The position numbers and the translations under genes are program-made. A stretch of 64,000 nt of DNA from Thiohalobacter thiocyanaticus (GTDB lineage: Bacteria > Pseudomonadota > Gammaproteobacteria > Thiohalobacterales > Thiohalobacteraceae). The notes beneath the pieces were generated by a model. The model was not told the DNA's origin and ran no database searches. It saw nothing but the letters and a program-made list of their open reading frames with translations. Below, in pieces: positions 46,675 to 57,381 of this stretch (position 1 is the first letter of the stretch; each line of letters opens with the position of its first letter). The stretch lies in NCBI RefSeq assembly GCF_003932505.1, contig NZ_QZMU01000001.1, positions 2,489,001 to 2,553,000 on the forward strand. The letters run 5' to 3'.

Positions 46675-48822
46675 ATGAGTGCATACCTCAATATCGACCA
46701 TGTGGGGATCACCTTCCCGACCGACAAGGGCCCCTTGAATGTGCTCGACGAGGTCAACCTGCGGGTCGATAAGGGCGAATTCATTACCCTGATCGGACAT
46801 TCCGGCTGCGGCAAGTCCACGGTGCTGAATATAGTCGCCGGGCTGCTCAATGCCAGCAGGGGCGGCGTGATTCTGGAAGGCCGCGAGGTCACCGATCCCG
46901 GTCCCGACCGGGCGGTCGTGTTCCAGAACCATTCGCTGTTGCCCTGGTTGAGCGTCTACAGCAATGTCCGCCTGGCCGTTGATCAGGTGTTCAGAAAGTC
47001 CATGTCGAGGCATGAACGTGACGAATGGACCCGGCACAACCTCGAACTGGTGCAGATGTCGCACGCGCTGGATCGGCGTCCGGACGAGATCTCCGGCGGC
47101 ATGAAGCAGCGCGTCGGTATCGCCCGGGCCCTGGCGATGCAGCCCAAGGTGCTGTTGATGGACGAACCCTTCGGGGCGCTGGACGCCCTGACCCGTACCC
47201 ACATGCAGGATTCGCTGATGGATATCCATGCAAGCCTGAACAATACGGTCATCATGATCACGCACGATGTCGACGAGGCGGTGCTGCTGTCGGACCGTAT
47301 CGTGATGATGAGCAACGGCCCGTCGGCGACGATCGGCAATATTCTGGATGTCGGGCTGTCGCGCCCGCGCGACCGACTGGATCTCGCCGATGACGGCGAC
47401 TACAACCAGTATCGCGCCGAGGTTGTGCGCTTCCTGCATGAACGACACAAGGCTGTCTCGCCGAGAGGGGCCTCAAAGGTCGTTCGGATTCCGGGGGGCA
47501 GGCCCCGGCGGGATAGCATCAAACCCGAGAAGCACGAGGTCATGCTCGGCTTCGTGCCCCTGACTGACTGTGCGCCGCTGGTGATCGCCCGGGAAAAGGG
47601 GATGTTCAAGAAGCATGGCCTGAGCGTGCAGCTGTCGAAGGAATCGTCCTGGGCCAGTATCCGCGACAAGGTCTGCTATGGCGTGCTGGACGGCGCCCAG
47701 ATGCTGGCCGCGATGCCCTTGACAGCCTCCGTGCAGCAGCAGTGCCAGCCCATGGTGACAGCCATGTCGCTGAGCCTTGGCGGTAATGCCGTCACCGTAT
47801 CCAGTTCGTTGTATGCCCTGCTGCAAGCCGTCGAGGGGCAGGACCTGGCCACAGCGGAGGGCTCGGCGAGCGCGCTGGCACAGGTGATCCGGCAGCGACG
47901 GGCCCGGGGGGAGCCGCCGCTGCAGTTCGGCGTGGTCTATCCCGAGTCGTCGCATAACTATCTGCTGCGCTACTGGATGGCCAGCGCCGGTATCGATCCG
48001 GACGAGGATGTGGAGATCCGTGTGGTGCCGCCGCCGTATGTGGTTGACCGCCTGCGGGACGGCAGTCTGTCCGGCTACTGCGTGGGCGAGCCCTGGAATG
48101 CCAAGGCCGTCAGCGACGGCATCGGCCGTGTGCTGACCACGACCCACGCTATCTGGAATCACCATCCGGAGAAGGTGTTCGGCGTGACCAGGGCCTGGGC
48201 CGAGGCCTATCCCCGCACCCACCAGGCCGTTCTCATGGCCCTGCTGGAGGCGTGCAGCTGGCTGGATGCGCCGGTAAACCGTGACGAGGCCTGCCGTATC
48301 CTGAGTCGCCCCGAATATGTGGACAGCCCGGAGGAGGTGCTGGCGATGTCGCTGCAGGGCAGCGCCCCGGGGGGCGTACAGCCTGAACTCAGGGCGCCGG
48401 TGTTCCATCGTTATCTGGCCAACCAGCCCTGGCGCTCTCATGCCACCTGGTTCCTCAGTCAGATGCTGCGCTGGGGCCAGGTGACCCAGCCGCAGGCACT
48501 GGACGATATCGTCGCGTCCGTCTATCGGCCTGACCTGTATCGCGAAGCGGCGGGCAGGCTCGGCATGCCGGTCAGTCATCTGGACGCTCGCTGTGAAGGC
48601 AGGCACACCGACCGGTGGTGGCTTGAGAGTGAAAATCCGCCGGTGGAGATGGGCGCAGACAGTTTCATGGACGGCCGGCGTTTCGATCCCCGGGAGGTCA
48701 TCGATTACATCAAGGGTTTTTCCCTTTCCCACGAAGTGGTCGAACTGGCCACCTGGCGGACCCTGAATCCGGGGTCGGATGAGACCGGCGGGGCGTGCCA
48801 CGAACAGGCCACGGGCCAATGA
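46675..48822 (+). CDS. nrtC: Nitrate ABC transporter ATPase fused to a substrate-binding domain (NrtC-type)
   Basis: A 715-residue fusion. Residues 1-260 are an ABC ATPase (Walker A GHSGCGKST at 41-49, signature ISGGMKQRVGIARAL, Walker B VLLMDEPFGALD). Residues about 285-690 are a second NrtA-like domain ([42 protein letters not shown]) without signal peptide, hence cytoplasmic. This is the arrangement of cyanobacterial NrtC, where the fused domain mediates inhibition of uptake. No separate NrtD ATPase gene is present, so the protein may act as a homodimer. Confidence 0.92.
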   Translation: MSAYLNIDHVGITFPTDKGPLNVLDEVNLRVDKGEFITLIGHSGCGKSTVLNIVAGLLNASRGGVILEGREVTDPGPDRAVVFQNHSLLPWLSVYSNVRLAVDQVFRKSMSRHERDEWTRHNLELVQMSHALDRRPDEISGGMKQRVGIARALAMQPKVLLMDEPFGALDALTRTHMQDSLMDIHASLNNTVIMITHDVDEAVLLSDRIVMMSNGPSATIGNILDVGLSRPRDRLDLADDGDYNQYRAEVVRFLHERHKAVSPRGASKVVRIPGGRPRRDSIKPEKHEVMLGFVPLTDCAPLVIAREKGMFKKHGLSVQLSKESSWASIRDKVCYGVLDGAQMLAAMPLTASVQQQCQPMVTAMSLSLGGNAVTVSSSLYALLQAVEGQDLATAEGSASALAQVIRQRRARGEPPLQFGVVYPESSHNYLLRYWMASAGIDPDEDVEIRVVPPPYVVDRLRDGSLSGYCVGEPWNAKAVSDGIGRVLTTTHAIWNHHPEKVFGVTRAWAEAYPRTHQAVLMALLEACSWLDAPVNRDEACRILSRPEYVDSPEEVLAMSLQGSAPGGVQPELRAPVFHRYLANQPWRSHATWFLSQMLRWGQVTQPQALDDIVASVYRPDLYREAAGRLGMPVSHLDARCEGRHTDRWWLESENPPVEMGADSFMDGRRFDPREVIDYIKGFSLSHEVVELATWRTLNPGSDETGGACHEQATGQ

Positions 48823-48853
48823 TCCACAGACATTCAGGCAGAGGCGAACGGAC

Positions 48854-51289
48854 ATGAAAGAGAAACTGATACTGGTGGGCAACGGCATGGCAGGTGTCAA
48901 AGTGCTGGAGGAACTGCTCAAACTGGCGCCGGATCTGTACGAGATCACCGTCTTCGGCGCCGAGCCCTACGGCAACTACAATCGGATCATGCTGTCCCCG
49001 GTACTGGCGGGCGAGAAGGGCATCGAGGAGATCATGCTCAACGACGAGGTCTGGTATGCCGACAACGGCATCCGCCTGTACAAGGGGAAAGCGGTGGTCG
49101 ATATTGACCGCCGTCAGCGCCTGGTTGTCGCCGATGACGGCACCGCCGAGACCTATGACCGTCTAATACTGGCCACCGGTTCCACGCCCTTCATCATTCC
49201 GGTGCCCGGCCATGAGTTGCCCGGCGTGATTGGATTTCGTGATATCGCCGATGTCGACCGCATGCTGGAAGCGGCCACGGACAGGGGCCGGGCGGTGGTC
49301 ATAGGCGGCGGCCTGCTGGGTCTGGAGGCGGCCAACGGGCTGAAGAAGCAGGGCATGGAGGTCACGGTGGTGCACCTGCTCGACAGCCTGATGGAGAAAC
49401 AGCTGGATGCCCCGGCCGCGGCCCTGCTCAAGGCCGAGCTGGAGGGGCGCGGCATGCGTTTTCTGATGCCGGCGCAGACCGAGGCCATCCTGGGCCGGGA
49501 GCGGGTGGAGGCGGTCCGTTTCAGGGACGGTTCGGAACTGCCTGCCGATCTGGTGGTGATGGCGGTAGGTATCCGCCCGAACATCGCGCTGGCGCAGAAG
49601 ACCGGCCTGCACTGCGAGCGGGGTGTCGTGGTCAACGATACCCTCCAGACCTTCGACCCCTGCATCTATGCCGTAGGCGAGTGTGTGCAGCACCGGGGTC
49701 TGAACTATGGCCTGGTTGCCCCCCTGTTCGAACAGGCCCGGGTGTGTGCGAACCACCTGGCCCGGCTCGGCTACTCCCGCTACGAGGGTTCGGTGGCCTC
49801 GACCAGGCTCAAGGTCACCGGTGTGAATCTGTTCTCGGCCGGCGAGTTCAACGGCGACCATACGACCGAGACCATGGTGTTCCAGGACCCGGGCCGGGGT
49901 GTCTACAAGAAGCTCGTATTGAAGGACAACCGCATCGAGGGTGCGGTGCTGTACGGCGATACCCTCGACGGTGCCTGGTACTTCGAGCTGATGCGCGACG
50001 CTACCGATATCAGCGATTTTCGCGAGAACATCCTGTTCGGCCAGGCCCACCTGGGCGATGCCGGTCACGGTGAGGAACAGCGGGTCAGCTCCCTGCCGGA
50101 CTCGGCCGAGATCTGCGGCTGCAACGGTGTGTGCAAGGGCGAGATCGTCCAGGCCATCGGACAGCACCAGCTGTTCACACTGGACGAGGTGCGTGCACAC
50201 ACCAAGGCGTCGAGTTCCTGCGGTTCCTGCACCGGCCTGGTGGAGGCGATTCTGGCCCAGGCGGTCGGCGGGGACTACTCCCGGGCGCCGGCGAAAAAAC
50301 CCATGTGCGGCTGCACCGAGCACTCCCACGACGCGGTGCGCAGGGTCATCCGGGAACAGGAACTGAAGAGCATCCCGGCCGTGATGCAATTCCTGGAATG
50401 GAAGACCCCGGACGGTTGTCCCAGGTGCCGTCCGGCGCTGAACTTCTATCTGGTCTGTGCCTGGCCGTCGGAGTACCAGGACGATTACCAGTCCCGCTTC
50501 ATCAATGAGCGGGTGCACGCCAACATCCAGAAGGACGGGACCTATTCGGTGGTGCCGCGCATGTGGGGCGGCGAGACCACGCCGGCCGAGCTCAGGGCGC
50601 TGGCCGAGATTGCGGAAAAATACGAGGTGCCCACAGTGCACGTCACCGGCGGTCAGCGCATCGACATGCTGGGGGTGAAGAAGGAGGATCTGCCGGCCAT
50701 GTGGGGCGATCTGAGCCGGGCCGGCTTTGTGTCCGGGCACGCCTACGGCAAGGCGATCCGTACGGTCAAGACCTGTGTCGGCAGGGAGTGGTGCCGGTTC
50801 GGCACCCAGAACTCGACGCAGATGGGTGTCGATCTGGAGAAGATGGCCTGGGGTTCCTGGATGCCGCACAAGGTCAAGCTGGCGGTGTCGGGCTGTCCGC
50901 GCAACTGCGCCGAGGCCACCATCAAGGACTTCGGCGTGGTGGCGGTGGATTCCGGCTGGGAACTGCATGTGGGCGGCAACGGTGGGGTGAAGGTCAGGGC
51001 AACCGACTACCTGTGCCACGTCGCCACACCGGAAGCGGTGATGGAATATTGCGCGGCCTACCTGCAGCTCTATCGCGAGAATGCCCATTACCTGGAACGG
51101 ACCGCGCCCTGGATCGAGCGGGTCGGACTGTCCTGGGTCAAGGCAAAGATTGTGGAGGATGCGAAGGGGCGCGGGGCTCTGGCCGGGCGTTTTCTGGAGT
51201 CTCAGCGCTACGCCCAGGTCGATCCCTGGAAGGCGCGGGCCGAGGGCGCCGATGCCCACGAATTCCGGCCGCTGCAGCAGGTCGGTTGA
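48854..51289 (+). CDS. nirB: Assimilatory nitrite reductase large subunit
   Basis: An 811-residue NAD(P)H-dependent siroheme enzyme reducing nitrite to ammonium. It has the pyridine-nucleotide/FAD domain (LVGNGMAGVKVLEELL; VVIGGGLLGLEAANGL), a BFD-like [2Fe-2S] domain from about residue 422 (CGCNGVCKGEIVQAI; SSCGSCTG), the sulfite/nitrite-reductase ferredoxin-like part, and the [4Fe-4S]-siroheme cysteines (TCVGREWC about 640; GCPRNC about 680). Start 48854 begins the Rossmann motif properly. nirD follows but is frame-disrupted. Confidence 0.96.
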   Translation: MKEKLILVGNGMAGVKVLEELLKLAPDLYEITVFGAEPYGNYNRIMLSPVLAGEKGIEEIMLNDEVWYADNGIRLYKGKAVVDIDRRQRLVVADDGTAETYDRLILATGSTPFIIPVPGHELPGVIGFRDIADVDRMLEAATDRGRAVVIGGGLLGLEAANGLKKQGMEVTVVHLLDSLMEKQLDAPAAALLKAELEGRGMRFLMPAQTEAILGRERVEAVRFRDGSELPADLVVMAVGIRPNIALAQKTGLHCERGVVVNDTLQTFDPCIYAVGECVQHRGLNYGLVAPLFEQARVCANHLARLGYSRYEGSVASTRLKVTGVNLFSAGEFNGDHTTETMVFQDPGRGVYKKLVLKDNRIEGAVLYGDTLDGAWYFELMRDATDISDFRENILFGQAHLGDAGHGEEQRVSSLPDSAEICGCNGVCKGEIVQAIGQHQLFTLDEVRAHTKASSSCGSCTGLVEAILAQAVGGDYSRAPAKKPMCGCTEHSHDAVRRVIREQELKSIPAVMQFLEWKTPDGCPRCRPALNFYLVCAWPSEYQDDYQSRFINERVHANIQKDGTYSVVPRMWGGETTPAELRALAEIAEKYEVPTVHVTGGQRIDMLGVKKEDLPAMWGDLSRAGFVSGHAYGKAIRTVKTCVGREWCRFGTQNSTQMGVDLEKMAWGSWMPHKVKLAVSGCPRNCAEATIKDFGVVAVDSGWELHVGGNGGVKVRATDYLCHVATPEAVMEYCAAYLQLYRENAHYLERTAPWIERVGLSWVKAKIVEDAKGRGALAGRFLESQRYAQVDPWKARAEGADAHEFRPLQQVG

Positions 51290-51389
51290 ATCCCGTTCGC
51301 CGCTGGTGTACCGGCGACCGGGGTGGTTGGTGATGACCGAGTAAGTAAGGAGCAGTTGTTGCAACAGCCAGAAGACATAAGGGCCTGGG

Positions 51390-51736
51390 ACAGCGGAACT
51401 GGCTGGAGGTGGGAGTCGACTAGCTTCCCCCGGCTGGGTGGCGCGGTGGTCGTACGGCGCCCCGGGAGATGAAATTGCGGTCTTTCCGGGACCGTGGAGA
51501 CGCGGGGTCTTTGCACTCAGAGACCGATGCCCCCCGCACCAAGGGTGAACCCTCTTGTCCAGGGCTCGTCCATGGGCGGCGGGTGGCATGTCCGCTGCAC
51601 GACTGAACATTCACCTGGACAGACGGCGAGGCGGTGGTCGCGCCTGCGAGGCTGTTGCCGCCAGCGATCCCGGCGGCTGGGGGAGGGCTCAATTCCTGTC
51701 GCTGCAGCCTCAGACCGGCTTGTCCAATCGATGTGA
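51390..51736 (+). pseudogene. nirD: Nitrite reductase small subunit, frame-disrupted
   Basis: No single frame is open, but successive frames read like a Rieske-type NirD: NWLEVGV near 51394, EIAVF and RDRGD near 51470, FALRDRCP, GLVHGRRVACPLHD (about 51565-51605) and a C-terminal segment ending TGA 51734-51736. Total length (about 114 codons) is normal. At least three single-base frame changes are needed. Adjacent nasA shows the same noise, so sequence error is a serious alternative to true loss. Confidence 0.65.
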
Positions 51737-51798
51737 GCATCAGGACGGGGCCGTCGGTTACGGTCTCGTGATCCAATGGATCTCCCTGTGCCGGACCA

Positions 51799-54500
51799 AT
51801 GCGATCGATACAAACCTGTCCCTACTGCGGCGTCGGCTGCGGGTGTGGCGCGACACCGCAGGCGGACGGCGTGGTCAGTGTCCCGCCGGCGACCGCCTCA
51901 CATACGCCAATCGCGGGACGGCTGTTGTTTGTTCGAAGGGCCGCCGGCGGCCGAGACCCTGATCTGGCGGGCGCCTTGCTGTATCCGGCGATAGCGGGCG
52001 GCGCTGCGAGGGAGACGGCGCTGGATACGGTGGCGAGGCGTTTCAGTGACATCCGCCGGCAGTACGGCCCGGAGGCGGGCGATCGCCTTTTTATGTTTTG
52101 AGGGGCAGTGCGCCCGAGGATTACTACGTTGCAAACAAGCTATGAGGGGCTTCCATCGGTTCGGCCAACATCGCAACACCAACTCGAGGCCTGTTGAAGT
52201 CCCTCCGCGGTGGCGGTCAAAGCGCGCCTTCGGCCCGACACCGTACCGGGCTGTTGTTACGAGGCCTGGGACCTGTCGGATCGATTGGTCATTCGTCGGG
52301 CTCCAATATCGCCTGGTGTCACCCCGTGCTGTTTCAGCGCATCGCCAGGGCCAGACGCGAGCGGCCCGGCCTCAAGGTCGTGGTGATCGATCCCCGGCGT
52401 ACCGCCAGTGTGATATTCGGGCCTGCATCTGGCGATCCGTGCCGGGAACCGACACTATGCTGTTAAACGGGATGCCTGCAGTTTCTCGCCGATGTCGGAC
52501 CGCCATGACGACGACTTAATCGCCAACCAACCCCGGGGGTGAAGCCGCCTGCGCCCGGAGAGGAGCGCCCGGCCTCGTCGCTGACGGTGATCGCCGATCG
52601 CTCCTGATGGCCTCGAGGAGCCGACCTCAAAGCAGTTCTACCGATCTGTTTGCCGATCCGGAGCGCACCGTTACCTGTATTCCAGGGGGTGAAGCAGTCC
52701 TTCTTGCGGGTTACCGACAAGGTCAAACGGGCATCATCCAACTGCCATTGCTGGACTCGGGCGCATCGGCCGGCCCGCTCGGCTGGTCCCTTCTCGTGAC
52801 GGTCAGCCAAACGCCAGGGCGGACGGGAAGTGGTTGGCCTGGCCAAACCAGTGGCCGGCTCACATGGCACTGGACACCCGCAACACCGCGACTGCGTGCA
52901 CGGTTTTGGACAGTCCGTTCATTGCCGATCAGACCGGGGTCTGAAGGCGGGGAGCTGTTGTTCGATGCCTGTGGCAGACGGCAGGGTCAGGGCAGTTGTG
53001 GATCATTGGCGGGACCAATCCCGCAGTCAGTTATGCGGATGCGTGCTGTGCGGCCGCGTCTCGAGGCGATGCGAGTTTCTGGTGGTTCGCGGACTTGTGT
53101 CCGGAACGGATTACCACCGTCCATGCCGACGTACTGCTGCAGGCGCTGCCGGGGCGAGGACAGTCCGGCACCTTGACCAATTCCGGAGTCGCATTCACGC
53201 CAGCGTGCCTTTCTGCCCGCGGCCCGGGGAGGTCAGAGCCGACTGGTGGATCATCCACCCGGCTGGCGCAGGCGCTGGGTTCGGCGCGCCTTTCCCCTAT
53301 ACCTCGCCCCGCGGACTCTTCGCCGTCCCCGAAACCGCCCGCCCTGTCCGGGGGGTGGGACTTTGGAGACAGCCGGCAGCCGCGGGCACTTCGATATCAG
53401 TGACTCGGTCGTTGGAGCTGAGTCGAAAAACGAGGCGCTGCGAACCAGGCAAATGGCCGTTGCCGGCCGAAACGGCCACGGTACATCGCGGCTGTTCGCG
53501 CAGGGCGGGTTCCATACCGCCAGCGGCAGGGCGCAATTCGTCCCGGTGACCTTTGTGCATCCGGTCAATGCCTCTGATCCGGAATATCCGCTGGTGCTCA
53601 ACAGCGGTCGGGTGCGCGATCACTGGCATACCATGACCCGCACCGCCAAATCACCGCGGCTGTCCCGGCATACGCTGGAGCCCTGCCTGGAGGTGCATCC
53701 GGCCGATGCGATGGCTTATGGGATCCCTGACGAGGGACTGGCGAAGGTCACGAGCCGCTGGGGCGAGGCGGTGCTGCGGGTCCGGGTCAGCCGGGATCAG
53801 CGCCAGGGCAGTGTCTTCGCCCCCATTCACTGGAACGGCCGCCATTCCAGCCTGCCGACAGTCGATGTCCTCATCAATCCCGAGACCGATCCGGTGTCCG
53901 GACAGCCGGAGTTCAAGCACACCCCGGTGAGGATAGAGGACTGGCGCCCGCAGTGGTTCGGATTCATTCTCACTCGCAACGTCCTGGAGATGGAGGCGGC
54001 CGGCTACTGGTGCCGGGCGCGCATTGCCGAGGGACTGTGGCGCTACGAGATCGCCGGTCGTCCGGGGCAGGGCTGGGAGGCACTCGTGACTCCCCTGCGA
54101 GCCGCCACGGGCGACGGCGAGTGGGTCGAGTTTTCCGACCCGGCCGCGGGACGCTACCGGGCCGCGCGCCTGGCGGACGGCTGTCTGGACCTGTGTCTGT
54201 TCATCGGCCCGGATACCGCGCTGCCGGCCCGGGACTGGCTGGGCGAGCTGTTCGACAGGCCGGTCCTGGACGCAACCGATCGCGGGACACTGTTGAGCGG
54301 CGCGCCGGCCGGGGCGGTGGAAGCGGCGGGCCGGACCGTCTGTGCCTGCTTCGGTGTCGGGCCTGCGCACGCTGGAGGCGGGCATTCGTGAACATCGTCT
54401 CACCAGTGTCGAGGCCATAGGCAAGCGGCTGAAGGCGGGAACCAATTGCGGTTCATGCGTGCCGGAACTGCGCCAGTTGCTGGCGGAGGGCGCCGGCTGA
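51799..54500 (+). pseudogene. nasA: Assimilatory nitrate reductase catalytic subunit, frame-disrupted
   Basis: A molybdopterin nitrate reductase. ATG 51799 starts SIQTCPYCGVGCGCG, the [4Fe-4S] site. Other frames supply YYVANKLM (about 52120), PDTVPGCYEAWDLSD, SGSNIAWCHPVLFQRI (about 52300), WIIGGTNPAVSYADA (about 53000) and HADVLL. From about 53420 to 54340 one frame is intact (YPLVLNSGRVRDHWHTMTRT; PIHWNGRHSS). A final frame change precedes a BFD-like [2Fe-2S] tail (AGTNCGSCVPELRQLL). The total, about 900 codons, is full length for NasA with that tail, despite many indels. Confidence 0.8.
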
Positions 54501-54564
54501 TCAAGCGCATGCCGGATGTCCGGATCGGACGTATCCAGGGCCGCGCGTCCCGGATACGGTAGGC

Positions 54565-55128
54565 TCATTTCCCCGCCGGTGTGAAACTGAACTTCTGTCC
54601 GCCGATGGAGGCCTCGTACATCAGCCCGCCCTTGGCCAGGGTGAACACGGCCACGCCGTTGCTGTAATCGGCATCGGCCGAGGCACCGGCGGTGGCGGCC
54701 ACCGCCGAGGCCTGGGCGCTGAACTCGAAATTGCCCGAGGCGAAATCATCCAGTGTGGTCTTGTCCTTGAAGAAAATGATCTCCCGGTAGGCCTGGCCGC
54801 CGAGCTGGAAGCCGACGGTGAGCTGGGTCAGGGTGACGGTGCCGATGACGCGGCCGCGCTCGAGCACCTGGCCTTTGCCGTAGGCACCGCCGATCCCCAT
54901 GCCGCCCTTGCCGACGGTGGGGAAGACGGCATAGCCGTGGGCCCGGTCGAAGAACACCTGCATGCTCGGGTCCTTGTTCTTGAAGGCGGCGATGGCCTCG
55001 CGCACCTTTTCGTCATTGCCCGGCTGATCCGCGTCCTTTTCCCCGGCCAGCGGGTTCCAGCCGGAATGGACGGGATAGCTCAGTGCAAACAGGGTGATCA
55101 GGGAGAGCGATTTCAACAAGGCGTTCAT
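54565..55128 (-). CDS. SYLF-domain (Ysc84-like) lipid-binding protein
   Basis: A 187-residue exported protein. The signal peptide (SLSLITLFALSYPVHS) is followed by the SYLF/Ysc84 domain: GYAVFPTVGKGGMGIGGAYGKGQVL, QLTVGFQLGGQAYREIIFF, and the acidic patch SADADYSNGVAVF, ending in YEASIGGQKFSF. The family binds phosphoinositides in eukaryotes; bacterial roles are unclear, probably at the cell envelope. Start 55128 is chosen over 55140 because GAGGG is correctly spaced. Confidence 0.85.
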   Translation of the reverse strand: MNALLKSLSLITLFALSYPVHSGWNPLAGEKDADQPGNDEKVREAIAAFKNKDPSMQVFFDRAHGYAVFPTVGKGGMGIGGAYGKGQVLERGRVIGTVTLTQLTVGFQLGGQAYREIIFFKDKTTLDDFASGNFEFSAQASAVAATAGASADADYSNGVAVFTLAKGGLMYEASIGGQKFSFTPAGK

Positions 55129-55179
55129 GATGTCCCTCATGTCTCATGATTGGCTCATTACTGTGGTGCCCGGTCACTG

Positions 55180-55838
55180 TCATGCCGTGCAGAAGGTATC
55201 GATCCGCTGGATCTTGCGCCGGTGCCACAGACGGTAGAAATGACGCAGCTCACGGGTGACGCGGTGGCCGTGACGGGGACGCAGGAAGCGTTCATACAGG
55301 GCGCGGCAGTACCGTTTGGCGTGATGATTGGCGGCGCTGTAACGCTGGTGTTCGTCGCGCTCGAGCTGAGCGTCGTAGCGCACCCGTTCGAACAGCAGGG
55401 GGTGCAGCTCGTCCGGGATGCCGCCGAGCTGACGGGCGAACAGGGCCGCGGCCAGGCAGTACTTGTCCACCTCTGCCTGCAGTTCCATCTCCAGCTGCGA
55501 GATGGGGCGGTCGTGGCCCAGGTTCCAGGCCAGGTAGACGAAGTGGCTCACGCCTTCCAGTGCCGTGAAGAATTCGTTCAGGTTGCCGCGATGCAGCGAG
55601 TGCAGCGGATCCTGGGCGCGCAGGCGCTCCACGATGACCTCGTGCAGGTAGAGGGGAAGACGTCAACATCCTCGCCGGACTGCTCGATCAGGAGTTTTTC
55701 GGGGATGTCCCGCGGCCGCGGGCTACGGTCGAGCAGGGCGGCCAGACGCCGGTCGGTAATGAGGAAATCCTCGACATCCAGCCCGATGTCGATCTCGTAG
55801 AGCTGTTCCAGCAGGGACTGTAGATAGCGCAGCTGCAT
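55180..55838 (-). pseudogene. Conserved hypothetical protein with one frameshift
   Basis: Two frames together make about 219 residues. The first (from ATG 55838; LRYLQSLLEQLYEIDIGLDVEDFL) is valid to about 55665; the second continues YLHEVIVERLRAQDPLHSLHRGNLNEFF to TGA near 55180. One missing C in a CCCC run at about 55662 explains the break. The protein is mostly helical with many His and Arg and no signal peptide, and I cannot assign a family. Confidence 0.6.
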
Positions 55839-55989
55839 GGTCTGTACCCCTTTGGGGAGATAGCGGCAGTCTCCGTGGATTATTAATGCACAACCGCGGG
55901 CGGGTGTGAAGCCGGGCTGCGGACCCCAGGGTGTCCAGCCGTCTTGCCGGGTTACGCTGCGCCAGTCCGATCAACAGAGCTGCACTGCA

Positions 55990-57255
55990 CTATTCTTCAG
56001 CGATCGGCTGCAGCCGGTAGACGAGCCGGTCCAGCTTGGGCAGCCTGAAGCGCTGCTGACCGGCGCTGGCGCGGAGCGTGAAGTCCTCCGCCCGGTAGGG
56101 ACCGATACGGCTGGGGGCGCTCAGCAGCCGATAGTGACCGGCGCCGAGCTGGGCGCTCTCCAGCAGCCAGTGATCACCGGCATCGAGCAGCCGATAGCCG
56201 CTGTAGGGCGCGGCCAGTGGTTCGCCGATGAAGATCCCTTCACCCGGCATGGCCACGCTCTTCCAGTAGGCCTCGAGCAGAGTCGCGCCCTGCAGATAGT
56301 AGGCCATCAGGATGCCTGGATTGGGGAACTTGCCGAGGAAGTTGCAGGGTTCCTTGACCGCGCCGAAGCTGCCGGTCGCTCCGGCCTCCAGCCAGCGCAG
56401 CGCGCTCATCTGCCAGCCGGCCGTGAGCTGGCCGGCGCCCGAGGTGAGGTGATCGGCGATGGCGCCGGGGAGGAAACCGAGTGTGTCCAGGCCCTCGACC
56501 CGCTTCTGCCCGGTGAAGTAGAACAGCACATCGTCGCGGTCGTACAGGTGATCCTGCTGCAGTATCTCGATCTGCAGGTGTTCGTCGAACACGTCGCGGA
56601 TCCGTGGAAAGAGGGCGGCGCGGATGGTGCGCGCCTTGTCCGAGGTGTCCAGCAGGTAGGCCGTGCCCGTCGGCCAGGTGCCGTCGCTGGCAATGCCGCG
56701 GTCGATCAATGCCTTCGCCTGTTCGAAATTCAGCGCGGCAATGGACAGGGTCGGGCGGATGCCGTGGTCCTGCCAGGGCATTACGCTGGGGCTGTTGTAA
56801 TACTCGCCGCTGGCAGTCGGGGTGCATTTGCTGCCGCGCTCCGAGCACCACTTTTCATCGAATTCACCATGGGCAAAAGCGGTGGTGATGGACATGCATT
56901 TGACGCGATACGGCTCCACCCAGGTCAGGGCATAGGCCTGCACATGATCCGGTGTCTGCGCCCTGACCCGGATCTGGATGGCGGCGAACTCCCGGTCGCC
57001 GATCTGCTTGCGGCCGGTCGGGATGCGCACATGGATCAGGTTCTCCTCGGGGATGCCACGGGCCTGCCGGTAGTACTCGGCGATGCGCACGCTCAGCGGA
57101 TCCTCGTCGTTGACGATCACGCCCAGTTCCTGCGGCAGGATGCGGGCCTTGGGCAGAAGCAGTTCGGGCGGCGCCTGTGCCAGCAGGGACGGATGCATGC
57201 AGGCCAGCAGCACTGACAGCAGGATGCTCAGAATCTGTCGTTTATTACTCCTCAC
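55990..57255 (-). CDS. TIGR03790-family exported protein
   Basis: A 421-residue protein with a signal peptide (LSILLSVLLACMHPSLLAQA). The body contains NDEDPLSVRIAEYYRQARGIPEENLI, near the N-terminus, and RGIASDGTWPTGTAYLLDTSD, both typical of the TIGR03790 family, whose function is unknown. An intact frame in a region where neighbours show frame noise. GAGGAGTAA precedes ATG 57255. Confidence 0.82.
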   Translation of the reverse strand: MRSNKRQILSILLSVLLACMHPSLLAQAPPELLLPKARILPQELGVIVNDEDPLSVRIAEYYRQARGIPEENLIHVRIPTGRKQIGDREFAAIQIRVRAQTPDHVQAYALTWVEPYRVKCMSITTAFAHGEFDEKWCSERGSKCTPTASGEYYNSPSVMPWQDHGIRPTLSIAALNFEQAKALIDRGIASDGTWPTGTAYLLDTSDKARTIRAALFPRIRDVFDEHLQIEILQQDHLYDRDDVLFYFTGQKRVEGLDTLGFLPGAIADHLTSGAGQLTAGWQMSALRWLEAGATGSFGAVKEPCNFLGKFPNPGILMAYYLQGATLLEAYWKSVAMPGEGIFIGEPLAAPYSGYRLLDAGDHWLLESAQLGAGHYRLLSAPSRIGPYRAEDFTLRASAGQQRFRLPKLDRLVYRLQPIAEE

Positions 57256-57276
57256 TCCTAACTCCTAACTCAGTAT

Positions 57277-57357
57277 CGTAGGTCGGATTAGCCCGAAGGG
57301 CGTAATCCGACGTCAGCCATTGAGCTGTCGGGTTACGCTGCGCAAACCCGACCTACG
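57277..57357. repeat. Inverted repeat, GTAGGTCGG family, copy 2, with flanking short repeats
   Basis: CGTAGGTCGGATTA at the left and AAACCCGACCTACG at the right are inverted, with two internal subpalindromes. Short ACTCCTCACTC-type tandem units flank it at 57247-57271 and 57363-57377. It separates the TIGR03790 gene from the YbgA-like gene. Confidence 0.75.
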
Positions 57358-57381
57358 AGACGTCTCACTCCTCACTCGGAC

